From: Streptomyces sp. NBC_01244
GTDB taxonomy: Bacteria; Actinomycetota; Actinomycetes; Streptomycetales; Streptomycetaceae
DNA: 64,000 nucleotides
Reading direction: 5' to 3'
Assembly (NCBI RefSeq): GCF_035987325.1
Contig: NZ_CP108488.1
Coordinates: 3,968,001-4,032,000 of the forward strand
Shown: one piece after another, positions 8,509 to 17,616 of the stretch
Layout: the number at the start of each line of letters is the position of its first letter
How positions within the stretch are numbered: position 1 is the first letter of the stretch
The notes under the pieces: generated by a model
Told to the model about the DNA's origin: nothing
What the model saw: only the letters and a program-made list of their open reading frames with translations
The model's database searches: none
Translations under genes and position numbers: made by a program

Positions 8509-9525
8509 TCACTCGTTCGCGGCGCGCGGGCGCTCGTCGCCCTCGTATTGGTCGAAGAGCGGCGTACGGGCCGCGTCGCGCGGGCGGGTCCGCGGCGACG
8601 GAGCCGACGGCTGGGCGCGCAGGCGGGGTTCGGTCGGCTCGGCCGTGCTGGAGCGGGCCGCGCTCCAGGGGTCCGGGGTGGCCGGGCCGGTGGCGCGCGG
8701 GGCGACCGGGGCCGTCACGTACGTGGGCAGCGGCACCGGGACGGGCTCCCAGCTGTCACCCCGGGCGGGGCCGCGCTCGCGTTCGCGCTGCTGGTCCACC
8801 CACTCCGCGTGGTCGGTCTGCTCGACCAGGGCGCGCCGGCCGGCCTCCTGCGGGGAGACGGGTGGCGCGGGGTCCGGGTCGGAGCCGGCCACCGCGGCAT
8901 CTTCGGAGTGGCGCCGCCGGGGGCGGTTCTCGCGCAGGTGGCGGGCGGCCGCCTCGGCGCGCCGCCGGTCCATGGTGAACTCGTAGCGGCGCCGCTCCTG
9001 GACCCGCAGGTGCACGATGTACGTGCTCAGCAGCAGGGCGGGGACGGCCGGGGCCCACAGGTACTGGAGTCCGCCGACGGCGGCGGCGACCGCGCCGAGG
9101 GTGAAGATCAGGAAGAGCAGCGCGGTGGTGCGCCGGCGGCGGGCCAGGACGACCAGGCGCTGCTCGCGGCGGGCCCGTTCCACGCGGTCGGCCCGCTCGG
9201 AGGCGGCCGATCTCGGCTCGGCCCGGGTCGGCGGGGGCACGACGACAGCCCGGGCGTCGGCGGCGTCCACGGGTTTGACCGTTTCCGTCGCGGCGTCCGG
9301 GTCCGCGGGGGGCTGGGGCCGCGCCTCCTCGTCACCGCGCTCACGCAGCCCCTTGGCGTAACGGCGCTCCATTCCCGCCCGGCCGGAAAGCAGCCGGATG
9401 GCGGTGGAGAAGCGTTCCGTCGGACGGGCTTCGTTCAGCTCGTCCTGCCTCCGGAGCCACATGGGCACCAAGTAGGCGGCCCAGGCCCCGACAATGACTG
9501 CGTAGATGAGGCCGCTGCTGCTCAC
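8509..9525 (-). CDS. Conserved Streptomyces membrane protein
   Basis: The GTG at 9525 is preferred because the product then begins with a signal-anchor (VSSSGLIYAVIVGAWAAYLVPMWL), although the frame is open to 9585. Two further hydrophobic segments occur around residues 160-215 (TTALLFLIFTLGAVAAAV and YLWAPAVPALLLSTYIVHL). The rest is hydrophilic, Arg/Glu/Pro-rich and probably cytoplasmic, with a C-terminal tail ending DQYEGDERPRAANE. No catalytic motif is visible. It lies between tRNA-Ala and an acetyltransferase of the Mo-cofactor neighbourhood. Function unknown. Confidence 0.7.
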   Translation of the reverse strand: MSSSGLIYAVIVGAWAAYLVPMWLRRQDELNEARPTERFSTAIRLLSGRAGMERRYAKGLRERGDEEARPQPPADPDAATETVKPVDAADARAVVVPPPTRAEPRSAASERADRVERARREQRLVVLARRRRTTALLFLIFTLGAVAAAVGGLQYLWAPAVPALLLSTYIVHLRVQERRRYEFTMDRRRAEAAARHLRENRPRRRHSEDAAVAGSDPDPAPPVSPQEAGRRALVEQTDHAEWVDQQRERERGPARGDSWEPVPVPLPTYVTAPVAPRATGPATPDPWSAARSSTAEPTEPRLRAQPSAPSPRTRPRDAARTPLFDQYEGDERPRAANE

Positions 9526-9682
9526 ACCCCACACCGTAGAGGGGCGCGGCCGGGCGGATCCGCCAATTGGGACGGCGTGTCGCACGATCTCGCTGATATC
9601 ACGGACTTTTTTTGTGATTCTTCGGATCAGGTTATGGGCGAATCGGTCATTGAGCGAAAGAATTCGAACAGATATCGGATTT

Positions 9683-10303
9683 CTATTGTTCGGCCGACTG
9701 CGCGGGACCCTGCGGATGACGGGCGCGGTGCCAGCGGCGCAGCAGCCCCTCGCGCACTTCCTCCGCCGTCAGCGCGTACACGAGGTGATCGCGCCAGGCC
9801 CCGTCGATGTGCAGGTACCGCGGGCGCAGCCCCTCCTCGCGGAAGCCGAGCTTCTCCACCACCCGCCGGCTCGGACCGTTCTCCGGCCGGATGCAGACCT
9901 CGATCCGGTGCAGCCCGACCTTGGTGAAGCAGTGGTCCACCGCCAGCGCGACCGCCGTCGGCATCACGCCGCGGCCCGCCACGTCCCGGTCCACCCAGTA
10001 GCCGACGTGGCCCGCGCACATCGAGCCCCAGGTGATCCCGGCGACCGTCAGCTGGCCCACCAGGCGGCCCTGGTACTCGATGACGAACGGCAGCATGCGC
10101 CCCGCGTTCGCCTCGGCCCGCAGGTGGCGCACCATCTGCCGGTACGTGGGCCGCTGGATCACCGGCCCCCAGGGCGCGGGCGGCGGGATCGTCGCTTCCC
10201 ACGGCCGGAGCCAGTCGCGGTTGCGGCGGTTGACCTCGCGCCAGGCGGTCTGGTCCCGCAGCTTTATCGGCCGGAGGGTGACATCGCCGTCCGCCAGCGC
10301 CAC
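9683..10303 (-). CDS. RimJ/RimL-type GNAT acetyltransferase
   Basis: A 206-residue single-domain acetyltransferase of the RimJ/RimL branch: VTLRPIKLRDQTAWREVNRRNRDWLRPWEAT is the typical N-terminus, VGYWVDRDVAGRGVMPTAVALAVDHCF carries the acetyl-CoA loop, and VCIRPENGPSRRVVEKLGFREEG is motif B. Members acetylate ribosomal protein N-termini or small molecules; the substrate here cannot be told. It is co-directional with the mog-like gene 18 bases upstream and is probably the last gene of the galU-moeA-moaC-mog operon. Confidence 0.88.
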   Translation of the reverse strand: MALADGDVTLRPIKLRDQTAWREVNRRNRDWLRPWEATIPPPAPWGPVIQRPTYRQMVRHLRAEANAGRMLPFVIEYQGRLVGQLTVAGITWGSMCAGHVGYWVDRDVAGRGVMPTAVALAVDHCFTKVGLHRIEVCIRPENGPSRRVVEKLGFREEGLRPRYLHIDGAWRDHLVYALTAEEVREGLLRRWHRARHPQGPAQSAEQ

Positions 10304-10320
10304 CGGCCAGGTGGGGCCGT

Positions 10321-10905
10321 TCAGCTCGGGCTCCCCGGCGGTCTGCCCCCGGGACGGGGGTGGTCGCCGCCGCGGATCTGGTCGACGGCGTGCAGCAGGA
10401 CGCGGGACAGGACCGCGATCCCGTCGCGGACCCCGCCCGTGGAACCGGGCAGGTTCACGATCAGGGTGTGTCCGGCCACGCCCGCCAGCCCCCGGGAGAG
10501 GGCCGCGGTGGGCACCTTCGCCAGGGACTCGGCCCGGATGGCCTGCGGGATGCCCGGGATCTCGTAGTCCAGGACCCGGGCGGTGGCGTCGGGGGTCCGG
10601 TCGGTCGGCGAGATGCCGGTGCCGCCGGTGGTCAGGATGACGTCGTACCCGGCGGCCACGCCCTCGCGCAGGGCCGCCTCCACGGGGTCCCCGTCGGGAA
10701 CCACGCGCGGGCCGTCCACCGCGAAGCCGAGCGCGCTCAGGCCTTCGGCGAGCACCGGGCCGCCCTTGTCCGCGTACACGCCCTGCGAGGCCCGGTTGGA
10801 GGCGGTGACGACCAGCGCGCGCAGCGAGCCGGGCCCGGGCGTCACGGGTGCCGCCTCCGGGGCGTGGGCGTGGCTGTGGACCTCGCCGCCGCGCGGGGCG
10901 TTCAC
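10321..10905 (-). CDS. Molybdopterin adenylyltransferase (MogA/MoaB-type)
   Basis: A 194-residue protein starting at the GTG at 10905, which overlaps the moaC stop (GTGA). Motifs are those of the MoaB/Mog fold: [35 protein letters not shown] and [15 protein letters not shown]. The TTGGTG loop and the DRTPDAT segment bind molybdopterin. It activates molybdopterin by adenylation before metal insertion by MoeA, encoded two genes upstream. The C-terminal 14 residues are a Pro/Gly/Arg-rich extension. Confidence 0.9.
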   Translation of the reverse strand: MNAPRGGEVHSHAHAPEAAPVTPGPGSLRALVVTASNRASQGVYADKGGPVLAEGLSALGFAVDGPRVVPDGDPVEAALREGVAAGYDVILTTGGTGISPTDRTPDATARVLDYEIPGIPQAIRAESLAKVPTAALSRGLAGVAGHTLIVNLPGSTGGVRDGIAVLSRVLLHAVDQIRGGDHPRPGGRPPGSPS

Positions 10906-11405
10906 GAGCGCGCCCAGTCGCCGGACTTGCCGCCCGTCTTCTCCTCGACCCGCACGTCGGTGATGACCGCGCCCTTGTCGACGGCCTTGACCATGTCGAT
11001 GACGGTGAGCCCGGCGACCGCGACGGCGGTCAGCGCCTCCATCTCGACGCCCGTGCGGTCGGTGGTCTTGACGGTGGCGAGGATCTCGACGGCGTCGTCG
11101 GTGACCTTCAGGTCCACCTTCACCCCGGAGACGGCCAGCGGGTGGCACAGCGGGATCAGGTCGGGGGTCCTTTTCGCCCCCATGATCCCGGCGATCCGCG
11201 CGGTGGCGAGGGCGTCGCCCTTGGGTACGCCCTCGCCGCGCAGCAGTTCGATGACCCGGGGGGAGACGAGCACGCGGCCGCTGGCCCGCGCCGTCCGGGT
11301 GGTGACGTCCTTCGCCGAGACGTCGACCATCCGGGCCGCGCCGGCCTCGTCGATGTGCGTCAGCCTGGTGCCGGCGGCGCCGCCGGTGCTGCTCTGCGTA
11401 CTCAT
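10902..11405 (-). CDS. moaC: Cyclic pyranopterin monophosphate synthase
   Basis: A 167-residue MoaC. The start at 11405 (MSTQSSTGG) is chosen over the upstream in-frame ATG at 11468 because family members begin close to [21 protein letters not shown]. Key motifs are [19 protein letters not shown] (active-site Lys and His), [29 protein letters not shown] and the C-terminal [12 protein letters not shown]. It converts the MoaA product to cyclic pyranopterin monophosphate. Coupled to the downstream mog-like gene by a four-base overlap. Confidence 0.95.
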   Translation of the reverse strand: MSTQSSTGGAAGTRLTHIDEAGAARMVDVSAKDVTTRTARASGRVLVSPRVIELLRGEGVPKGDALATARIAGIMGAKRTPDLIPLCHPLAVSGVKVDLKVTDDAVEILATVKTTDRTGVEMEALTAVAVAGLTVIDMVKAVDKGAVITDVRVEEKTGGKSGDWARS

Positions 11406-11478
11406 ATCTGCGTGCCGCTCCCGTCCGGGCCCCGCAAGGGCCTGTGTGGTGCAACACGCTACCCGCATCCGCCGGACC

Positions 11479-12825
11479 TCAGCCGAGCAGGACCACTTCC
11501 AGCTCGGCCCCGGGCTCCACCGACGTCACGTCCTCCGGTACGACCATCAGGGAGTCGGCGTGCGCCAGCGCGGCGATCAGGTGCGAGCCCGATCCGCCGA
11601 CCGGGCTGACCGTGCCGGACTCCGCGTCGTACTTGCCGCGCAGGAACTGCCGGCGGCCCGCCGGGGAGCCGAGCGCCTTGTCCGCCTTGAGCACCGCGCG
11701 CACGCTCGGCCGGCTGACCTCGGAGGCGGGCAGGCCCATGAGGGCGCGGATCGCGGGGCGCACGAACAGCTCGAAGGAGACGTAGGAGGAGACCGGGTTG
11801 CCGGGCAGGGCCAGCAGCGGGGTGTGGTCGGGGCCGATGGTGCCGAAGCCCTGGGGCTTGCCGGGCTGCATGGCCAGCTTGCGGAAGTCGATGCCGGCGC
11901 CGTCCACCTCGTCGTCCCCGGTGGAGACGGCCGTGAGGGCTTCCTTGACCACGTCGTACGCGCCGACGCTGACCCCGCCCGTGGTGACCAGCAGGTCGGC
12001 CCGGATGAGCTGGTCCTCGATGGTGGAGCGCAGGGTCTCGGCGTCGTCGGCGACGGCTCCGACCCGGTAGGCGATGGCCCCGGCGTCCCGCGCGGCGGCG
12101 GCCAGGGCGAAGCTGTTGGAGTCGTAGATCGTGCCGGGCGTCAGGGCCTCGCCGGGCTGGACCAGTTCGCTGCCGGTGGACAGGACGACCACGCGCGGGC
12201 GCGGACGCACCCGTACGGTGCCCCGCCCGATGGCGGCCAGCAGGGCGATCTGCGGAGGCCCGAGGACGGTGCCCGCGGCGAGCGCGAGGTCCCCGGCCTG
12301 TACGTCGCTGCCGCGGGAGCGGACGTGCGCCCGCGCCTCGGCGGGGCGGTGGACCCGTACCTCGCCCGCGGCGCCCTCGGGCGACTCGCTGGCGGGGGTC
12401 ATTCCGGTGGCGGCGCCGCCGCCCGTGCCGCCGTCGGTCCACTCGACCGGTACGACGGCTTCCGCGCCGGGGGGCAGCGGGGCGCCGGTCATGATGCGGG
12501 CGGCCTGGCCGGGGCCCACGGTCGGCAGCTCGCCGTCGCCGGCCGCCACGTCCCCGATGACCGTCAGCACCGCGGGGAACTCCTCGCTGGCGCCCTGGAC
12601 ATCGGCGGTCCGGACGGCGTACCCGTCCATCGAGCTGTTGTCGAAGGGCGGCAGGGCCACGGGTACGGTGACGTCCTCGACGAGGACGCAGCCCTGGGCG
12701 TCCAGCAGCTGGAGCTCGATGGGCTCCAGCGGCCGGACCGTGCCGAGGACGTCCGCCAGGTGCTCGTCCACCGACCAGAGGCGTTGGGGGGCGGCCGTGT
12801 CCCTCGGTGCTTCGGGCTTGCTCAA
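11479..12825 (-). CDS. moeA: Molybdopterin molybdenumtransferase
   Basis: A 448-residue MoeA. The likely start is the TTG at 12825 (SKPEAPRDT), 4 bases after the galU stop, with the GGAGGAG at the galU end as ribosome binding site; the frame also opens inside galU at 12891. Motifs include [52 protein letters not shown] and [13 protein letters not shown], which are diagnostic for MoeA domains 2-3. It inserts molybdate into adenylated molybdopterin. An unusual Gly/Thr-rich insertion ([19 protein letters not shown]) interrupts domain 2. The cofactor made here is needed by the Mo oxidoreductase at 27691. Confidence 0.94.
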   Translation of the reverse strand: MSKPEAPRDTAAPQRLWSVDEHLADVLGTVRPLEPIELQLLDAQGCVLVEDVTVPVALPPFDNSSMDGYAVRTADVQGASEEFPAVLTVIGDVAAGDGELPTVGPGQAARIMTGAPLPPGAEAVVPVEWTDGGTGGGAATGMTPASESPEGAAGEVRVHRPAEARAHVRSRGSDVQAGDLALAAGTVLGPPQIALLAAIGRGTVRVRPRPRVVVLSTGSELVQPGEALTPGTIYDSNSFALAAAARDAGAIAYRVGAVADDAETLRSTIEDQLIRADLLVTTGGVSVGAYDVVKEALTAVSTGDDEVDGAGIDFRKLAMQPGKPQGFGTIGPDHTPLLALPGNPVSSYVSFELFVRPAIRALMGLPASEVSRPSVRAVLKADKALGSPAGRRQFLRGKYDAESGTVSPVGGSGSHLIAALAHADSLMVVPEDVTSVEPGAELEVVLLG

Positions 12826-12829
12826 GGTC

Positions 12830-13732
12830 CTACATCTCCTCCGTGACGTAATGGTGAAGCCAGGTGCGGAACTCCGGGCCCAGGTCCTCACGCTCGCACG
12901 CGAGTCGGACGATGGCCCGCAGGTAGTCCCCGCGGTCCCCGGTGTCGTAGCGGCGGCCCCGGAAGACCACGCCGTGCACCGGGCCTCCGACGGTCTCGTC
13001 GGCGGCCAGCTTCTGCAGGGCGTCGGTCAGCTGGATCTCACCGCCGCGGCCCGGCTCGGTCTCACGCAGTATGCCGAAGATCGCCGGATCGAGGACGTAC
13101 CGTCCGATGACCGCGTAATTGCTGGGTGCGTCCGCGGCGTCCGGCTTCTCCACGAGACCGGTGATGCGGACCACGTCCGACTCGTCGGTGGGCTCGACCG
13201 CGGCGCAGCCGTAGAGGTGCACCTGGGAGGGGTCGACCTCCATCAGCGCGACGACGGTGCCGCCGGCCCTCTGCTGGATCTCCGTCATCCGGCGCAGCAG
13301 CGGGTCGCGGGGGTCGATGAGGTCGTCGCCGAGGAGGACGGCGAAGGGTTCGTCGCCGACGTGCGGTTCGGCGCAGAGCACGGCGTGGCCGAGGCCCCGG
13401 GGGTCGCCCTGGCGGACGTAGTGCATGGTGGCCAGGTCGCTGGATTCCTGGACCTTCTTGAGCTTGTCGTCGTCGCCCTTGGCGATGAGCGCGGACTCCA
13501 GCTCGTAGTTGCGGTCGAAGTGGTCTTCGAGAGCACGCTTGTTACGGCCCGTGATCATGAGAATGTCGTCGAGGCCTGCCGAAACCGCCTCCTCGACCAC
13601 GTACTGGATGGCCGGCTTGTCCACCACAGGAAGCATTTCCTTGGGTGTCGCCTTGGTAGCGGGAAGGAACCGAGTGCCGAGGCCCGCGGCCGGGATGACG
13701 GCCTTTTTGATCACGGGGTGCAACTGAGTCAT
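12830..13732 (-). CDS. galU: UTP-glucose-1-phosphate uridylyltransferase
   Basis: A 300-residue nucleotidyltransferase with the signature VIPAAGLGTRFLPATKATPKEMLP at the N-terminus and VLLGDDLIDPRDPLL as the metal-binding Asp motif; VEKPDAADAPSNYAVIGRYVLDPAIF is the typical GalU core. It makes UDP-glucose for wall polymers, trehalose and glycogen. It is the first gene of the minus-strand run that continues with moeA, moaC and the mog-like gene. The divergent gap to the cyclo-ligase gene is only 92 bases. Confidence 0.95.
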   Translation of the reverse strand: MTQLHPVIKKAVIPAAGLGTRFLPATKATPKEMLPVVDKPAIQYVVEEAVSAGLDDILMITGRNKRALEDHFDRNYELESALIAKGDDDKLKKVQESSDLATMHYVRQGDPRGLGHAVLCAEPHVGDEPFAVLLGDDLIDPRDPLLRRMTEIQQRAGGTVVALMEVDPSQVHLYGCAAVEPTDESDVVRITGLVEKPDAADAPSNYAVIGRYVLDPAIFGILRETEPGRGGEIQLTDALQKLAADETVGGPVHGVVFRGRRYDTGDRGDYLRAIVRLACEREDLGPEFRTWLHHYVTEEM

Positions 13733-13824
13733 GGGCGGAACGATAGTCGTTCGTCATGAGGCCCGAGTGAGATTCAGATGAACATGATCAGCTTTACCCC
13801 CATAGAAAGGGATACGAGACAACC

Positions 13825-14436
13825 GTGACCGAGAACCGGCCTGCGACGGCCAAGACGGACCTGCGCCGCGAACTCCTCGCGGCCCGCCGCGCCCTGTCCG
13901 CCGACGCCCTGCGCACCGCGGCCCGCGCCCTCTCCCGCTCCGCCCTGGAACTGCCCGAACTCGGCTCCGCCCACACCGTGGCCGCCTACGTCTCCATCGG
14001 CTCCGAACCCGGCACGCGCGAGCTGCTCGACGCCCTGCGGGCGGCCGGCACCCGTGTGCTGCTGCCCGTCCTGCTGCCCGACAACGACCTCGACTGGGCG
14101 GCGTACGAAGGCCCGGAGAGCCTGGCCGAGGCCGCGCACCCGGGGAAGATGCGGCTCCTGGAGCCCGCCGGTCCCCGCCTCGGCCCCGACGCGGTGACCG
14201 GCGCCGACGCCGTACTGCTGCCCGGACTGGCCGTGGACCGGAGGGGGATGCGGCTCGGTCGGGGCGGAGGCTCGTACGACCGGGTACTGGAACGGCTGGA
14301 GCGCGCCGGGGCGCATCCCGCGCTGGTCGTGCTCCTCTACGACGACGAGGTGGTCGCGCGGGTCCCGGAGGAACCGCACGACCACCCCGTACGGGCGGTG
14401 GCCACCCCGTCGGGGGTGATCCGCTTCAGTGCCTAG
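13825..14436 (+). CDS. 5-formyltetrahydrofolate cyclo-ligase
   Basis: A 203-residue protein of the 5-FTHF cyclo-ligase family: KTDLRRELLAARRALS at the N-terminus, VAAYVSIGSEPGTRELLDAL for the substrate loop, and DAVLLPGLAVDRRGMRLGRGGGSYDRVLERL containing the ATP/Mg motif GRGGGSYDR. It converts 5-formyl-THF to 5,10-methenyl-THF using ATP. The start is the GTG at 13825. It is convergent with the penicillin-acylase gene; the two stops are only 18 bases apart. Confidence 0.93.
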   Translation: MTENRPATAKTDLRRELLAARRALSADALRTAARALSRSALELPELGSAHTVAAYVSIGSEPGTRELLDALRAAGTRVLLPVLLPDNDLDWAAYEGPESLAEAAHPGKMRLLEPAGPRLGPDAVTGADAVLLPGLAVDRRGMRLGRGGGSYDRVLERLERAGAHPALVVLLYDDEVVARVPEEPHDHPVRAVATPSGVIRFSA

Positions 14437-14454
14437 ACGGCCCGGAACCCGAGC

Positions 14455-17307
14455 TCACGAACCTTCGGGCTGGAGGGTCAGGGTGTCGACCGTGGCCTTG
14501 CCCACGGCGTCCTTGCCGAAGGGCCAGTCCAGCAGTTCACCCTTGGCCCACAGCGTCGTCTGGTCCGTGTAGTGGTCGTGGTACGCGTGCCCCGAGGCGC
14601 CCGTCAGGTTGATCCAGCGGGACTTGTCGAAGTCGGCGAGGTTCACCACCATGCGCATCGAGGGCACCCAGGTGACCCCGTACCCGCTGGAGGCGTTCCA
14701 GCCGGTGGCGTTGACGGTGGCCTCGCCGCCGCCCAGGTTCCAGGGGCCGCGGTTGAGGAGCCACTGGAGGTAGCCGGGGCCCTCGGTGCCGATCGTCTGG
14801 TTCTTCAGCATCAGCTGGTGCAGCCGGCCCCAGCTCCAGGTCGACTGGTCCTTGCCGAGCTTGGCGGTCAGCTCCCAGCGGGCGTCCTTCATGGCCCGCG
14901 CGAAGAGCTGGTCGCGGCTGGTGGTGGCGGCGACGGTGCGGCCGACGGCGGGCGCCTGCCACCACTGCGACTTCTCGTCCTTGACCAGGCGGCGGACCAC
15001 CTCGAACCACCGGTCGCCACCGTCCGGCTGCGCCGAGTCGGAGGCGCGCTCACCGCACTCGCGGACCATCTTGACGAGGTCGTCGGCCGGCCCGGTGGTC
15101 GACTCGGGGACGTTCATGCAGCTGCCCTCGACGCGCAGCTCCTTGGGCATCTTGTCACCGAAGGCCAGCTTGAGGATGTTGCGCCAGACCGCGTTGAAGT
15201 ACGCGGCGGCCGCCGAGTCGGGCTCCTGGGTGTAGTTCCAGCCCTCCAGCAGCTTCTGCGCGGAGCGGACGTCCGGGTCCGAGACGTCGATCTTGGCCAG
15301 CATCGGGGTCAGCAGCGCGGCGATCTCGCTGCTGTTGTCCATCTGCATGGTGCGCATGTCGTCGGTGGAGATCTTCCCGCTGTCCTTGATCTTCGCCTCG
15401 ATGAGGTCGTTGATCCGCTGACTGCGGGCGCCGTAGCCCCAGTCGGTGGTCAGCAGGTACGGGTACTTGCCCGCGCCGCTCTCGGTGACGGCCTGGTTGG
15501 CGGTCACGATGAAGCCGCGGTCGGGGTTGTAGACCCACGGCATCTCGTCCTGCGGGACGTAGCCGGCGTTACCGTCCTTGCCGCCCTTCCAGGCGTACTT
15601 GGAGTCCCAGCCCGGGGTCGGCATCTTGCCGTCCGCGCCGCCGCCGCGGATCGGGATCCGGCCGGGGGCCTGGTAGCCGATGTTGCCGGTGGCGCCCTTG
15701 TTGTCCGCGTAGATCAGGTTCTGCGAGGGGACCTCGAAGTCGCGGGCCGCCGTGCGGAACTCCTGGAAGTTCTTGGCCCGGTTGAGCGAGAAGACGGCGT
15801 CCATCGACTTGCCGGGGTCCAGCGCGGTCCAGCGCAGGGAGACCCCGTAGCCGTTGCCGCGGTCCGGGGCGGCGCTGCTCACGGGGGCGCGGGCGCCGAC
15901 CGTGGTGATCTCGTCGCTGCGGTCGGAGATCAGCGGACCGTTGTTCGTGGACCGGACGGTGATCTTCTTCTCGCCGCCGCCGGCGATCTTGATGACCTCT
16001 TCGCGGGCGGTGAAGGGGAGCACCTTGTTGTCGTAGACGTAGCCCTCGGGCTTGACCTGCTCCAGGTAGAGGTCGGTCACGTCGGCGCCGAGGTTGGTCA
16101 TGCCCCAGGCGATGTCGGCGTTGTGGCCGATGATCACGCCCGGCATGCCGGAGAAGGTGTAGCCGGCCACGTCGTACCGGCACGAGGCCGAAGCCGCCCG
16201 GCAGTGCAGGCCCATCTGGTACCAGACCGAGGGCAGCTGCGGGGAGAGGTGCGGGTCGTTCGCGAGCAGCGGCTTGCCGGTGGTCGTGTACTTGCCCGCG
16301 ACGACCCAGGAGTTCGATCCGATGCCGCTGCCGGCCGGGCCGAGGATCGCGGGGATCGTGTCGAGGGTGTCGGCCAGCGCGCTGAGCGAGGTCCGCAGGC
16401 CCACGGTGGCGCCCTGGGCGGTGGCGTTGCCGGCCAGCCCGGTCTCGCCGGCGGTCCGTGCGGAGACCTGGGAGCCGTTGGCGCCGCCCTGCCCGCCGGT
16501 GGTGGTGGAGCCGGAGCCCACGGGGCTGCCGGAGCCGGGACCGGCCGCGGGGGCGTACTTCCCGCCCTTGACGGTGCCGCCCTCGACGATCGGACGGTTC
16601 CGGTCGAAGGGGTACGGCGGGTAGAGCTGGTCGATCTGCGCCTGCGAGAGCTTGCCCGTCATCAGCGCACGGTCGATCTCGTCCTGCATGTTGCCGCGCA
16701 GGTCCCAGGCCATCGCCTTGAGCCAGGCCACCGAGTCGACCGGGGTCCACTGCTCGGGGGCGTAGGAGTCACTGAGCTTGAGGGCGGCGTGCTCGACGGA
16801 GAGGTCCTTGCCGGACTTCCCCTTCAGGTACGCGTTGACCCCGTCGGCGTAGGCCTGCAGGTACTTCTTCGTGTCGGCCGACAGCTTGGTGTCGTACTCC
16901 TGCTGCGCGACCCGGCGCCAGCCGAGCGTGCGCAGGAAGGCGTCGGTCTCGACCTGGCCGGCGCCGAACATCTCGGAGAGCCGCCCGGAGGTCATGTGGC
17001 GGCGTACGTCCATCTCCCAGAACCGGTCCTGCGCGTGCACGAAGCCCTGCGCGCGGAAGAGGTCCTCGTCGGAGTCGGCGTACAGCTGGGGGATTCCGCT
17101 GGCGTCGCGCTTGACGTCGACGGTCCCGGTCAGGCCGGGCACTTTGAGGGAGCCGGTGGTCTGCGGGAACGAGGCCCGCACGCTGTCCACGCTCCAGTAC
17201 GCCCCGTACCCGAGGCCAGCGAAGAGCGCCAGCACCAGGACGAGCACGATCAGACGGGCGCGTCGTCCCTTCTTCTTGACGGAAGGGGCGGTTTCGTTGG
17301 CGGGCAT
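14455..17307 (-). CDS. Penicillin acylase family N-terminal nucleophile hydrolase, secreted
   Basis: The start at 17307 (MPANETAPSVKKKGRRARL) has AAGGA upstream and gives 950 residues; the frame extends to 17496 with no signal-like sequence. A hydrophobic export segment (LIVLVLVLALFAGLGYGAYW) follows a basic N-terminus. The alpha-chain region contains DLFRAQGFVHAQDRFWEMDVRRH. The autoprocessing junction is GIGSNSWVVAGKYT, where the Ser of SNSW becomes the N-terminal nucleophile. Downstream LLANDPHLSPQLPSVWY and NADIAWGMTN are characteristic beta-chain motifs. A Gly/Ser/Thr-rich spacer (about residues 235-290) precedes the cleavage site. Family members cleave acyl-homoserine lactones, penicillins or acyl peptides; the substrate here is unknown. 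Confidence 0.9.
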   Translation of the reverse strand: MPANETAPSVKKKGRRARLIVLVLVLALFAGLGYGAYWSVDSVRASFPQTTGSLKVPGLTGTVDVKRDASGIPQLYADSDEDLFRAQGFVHAQDRFWEMDVRRHMTSGRLSEMFGAGQVETDAFLRTLGWRRVAQQEYDTKLSADTKKYLQAYADGVNAYLKGKSGKDLSVEHAALKLSDSYAPEQWTPVDSVAWLKAMAWDLRGNMQDEIDRALMTGKLSQAQIDQLYPPYPFDRNRPIVEGGTVKGGKYAPAAGPGSGSPVGSGSTTTGGQGGANGSQVSARTAGETGLAGNATAQGATVGLRTSLSALADTLDTIPAILGPAGSGIGSNSWVVAGKYTTTGKPLLANDPHLSPQLPSVWYQMGLHCRAASASCRYDVAGYTFSGMPGVIIGHNADIAWGMTNLGADVTDLYLEQVKPEGYVYDNKVLPFTAREEVIKIAGGGEKKITVRSTNNGPLISDRSDEITTVGARAPVSSAAPDRGNGYGVSLRWTALDPGKSMDAVFSLNRAKNFQEFRTAARDFEVPSQNLIYADNKGATGNIGYQAPGRIPIRGGGADGKMPTPGWDSKYAWKGGKDGNAGYVPQDEMPWVYNPDRGFIVTANQAVTESGAGKYPYLLTTDWGYGARSQRINDLIEAKIKDSGKISTDDMRTMQMDNSSEIAALLTPMLAKIDVSDPDVRSAQKLLEGWNYTQEPDSAAAAYFNAVWRNILKLAFGDKMPKELRVEGSCMNVPESTTGPADDLVKMVRECGERASDSAQPDGGDRWFEVVRRLVKDEKSQWWQAPAVGRTVAATTSRDQLFARAMKDARWELTAKLGKDQSTWSWGRLHQLMLKNQTIGTEGPGYLQWLLNRGPWNLGGGEATVNATGWNASSGYGVTWVPSMRMVVNLADFDKSRWINLTGASGHAYHDHYTDQTTLWAKGELLDWPFGKDAVGKATVDTLTLQPEGS

Positions 17308-17616
17308 CGCTGTCCTTAGAGGGGCAGGGTGGTCCTGGGAGTGCTGGGAGCAACCATAGGCGCAGGACCGCCCCCGGTGATCCGCCAGGGGTCGGGCTCG
17401 TGGTCGGCCCCTGGCCGGCGGCTCGTGACGAGGGGTCATGAGGACAGGGCCCCGCAGGCGTTTCACAATGTGGCTAACGAGTAAAGGGCGCACCAAAGAT
17501 TAGGTAAGGTAACGAAGTACTTGCCGTCCGTGCCCGCGCCGGAACGATCCGTCGACCCGTCGTCGGCCGGTCCGCCGTTCCGCCGCCGCCTGGCACATCG
17601 AGGAAAGGGCCGCCCG
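17308..17616. promoter_or_regulatory. Divergent intergenic region, acylase / antiporter
   Basis: About 310 bases separate two divergent starts. The stretch 17,460-17,520 is notably AT-richer than its surroundings (TTCACAATGTGG, ACCAAAGATTAGGTAAGGT) and is the likely promoter area for the antiporter. I see no convincing spaced -35/-10 pair and no repeat. Confidence 0.4.

Noticed and set aside
10321..11457. 378-codon frame covering both the mog-like gene and moaC
   Set aside because: The first half is Gly/Arg/His-rich shadow of moaC; only the part from the GTG at 10905 has MoaB/Mog motifs.
10360..12846. 828-codon plus-strand frame opposite moeA and moaC
   Set aside because: High-GC shadow without stop codons; composition is Gly/Arg/Ala/Val-biased and no domain is visible, while the minus strand encodes clear MoeA and MoaC.
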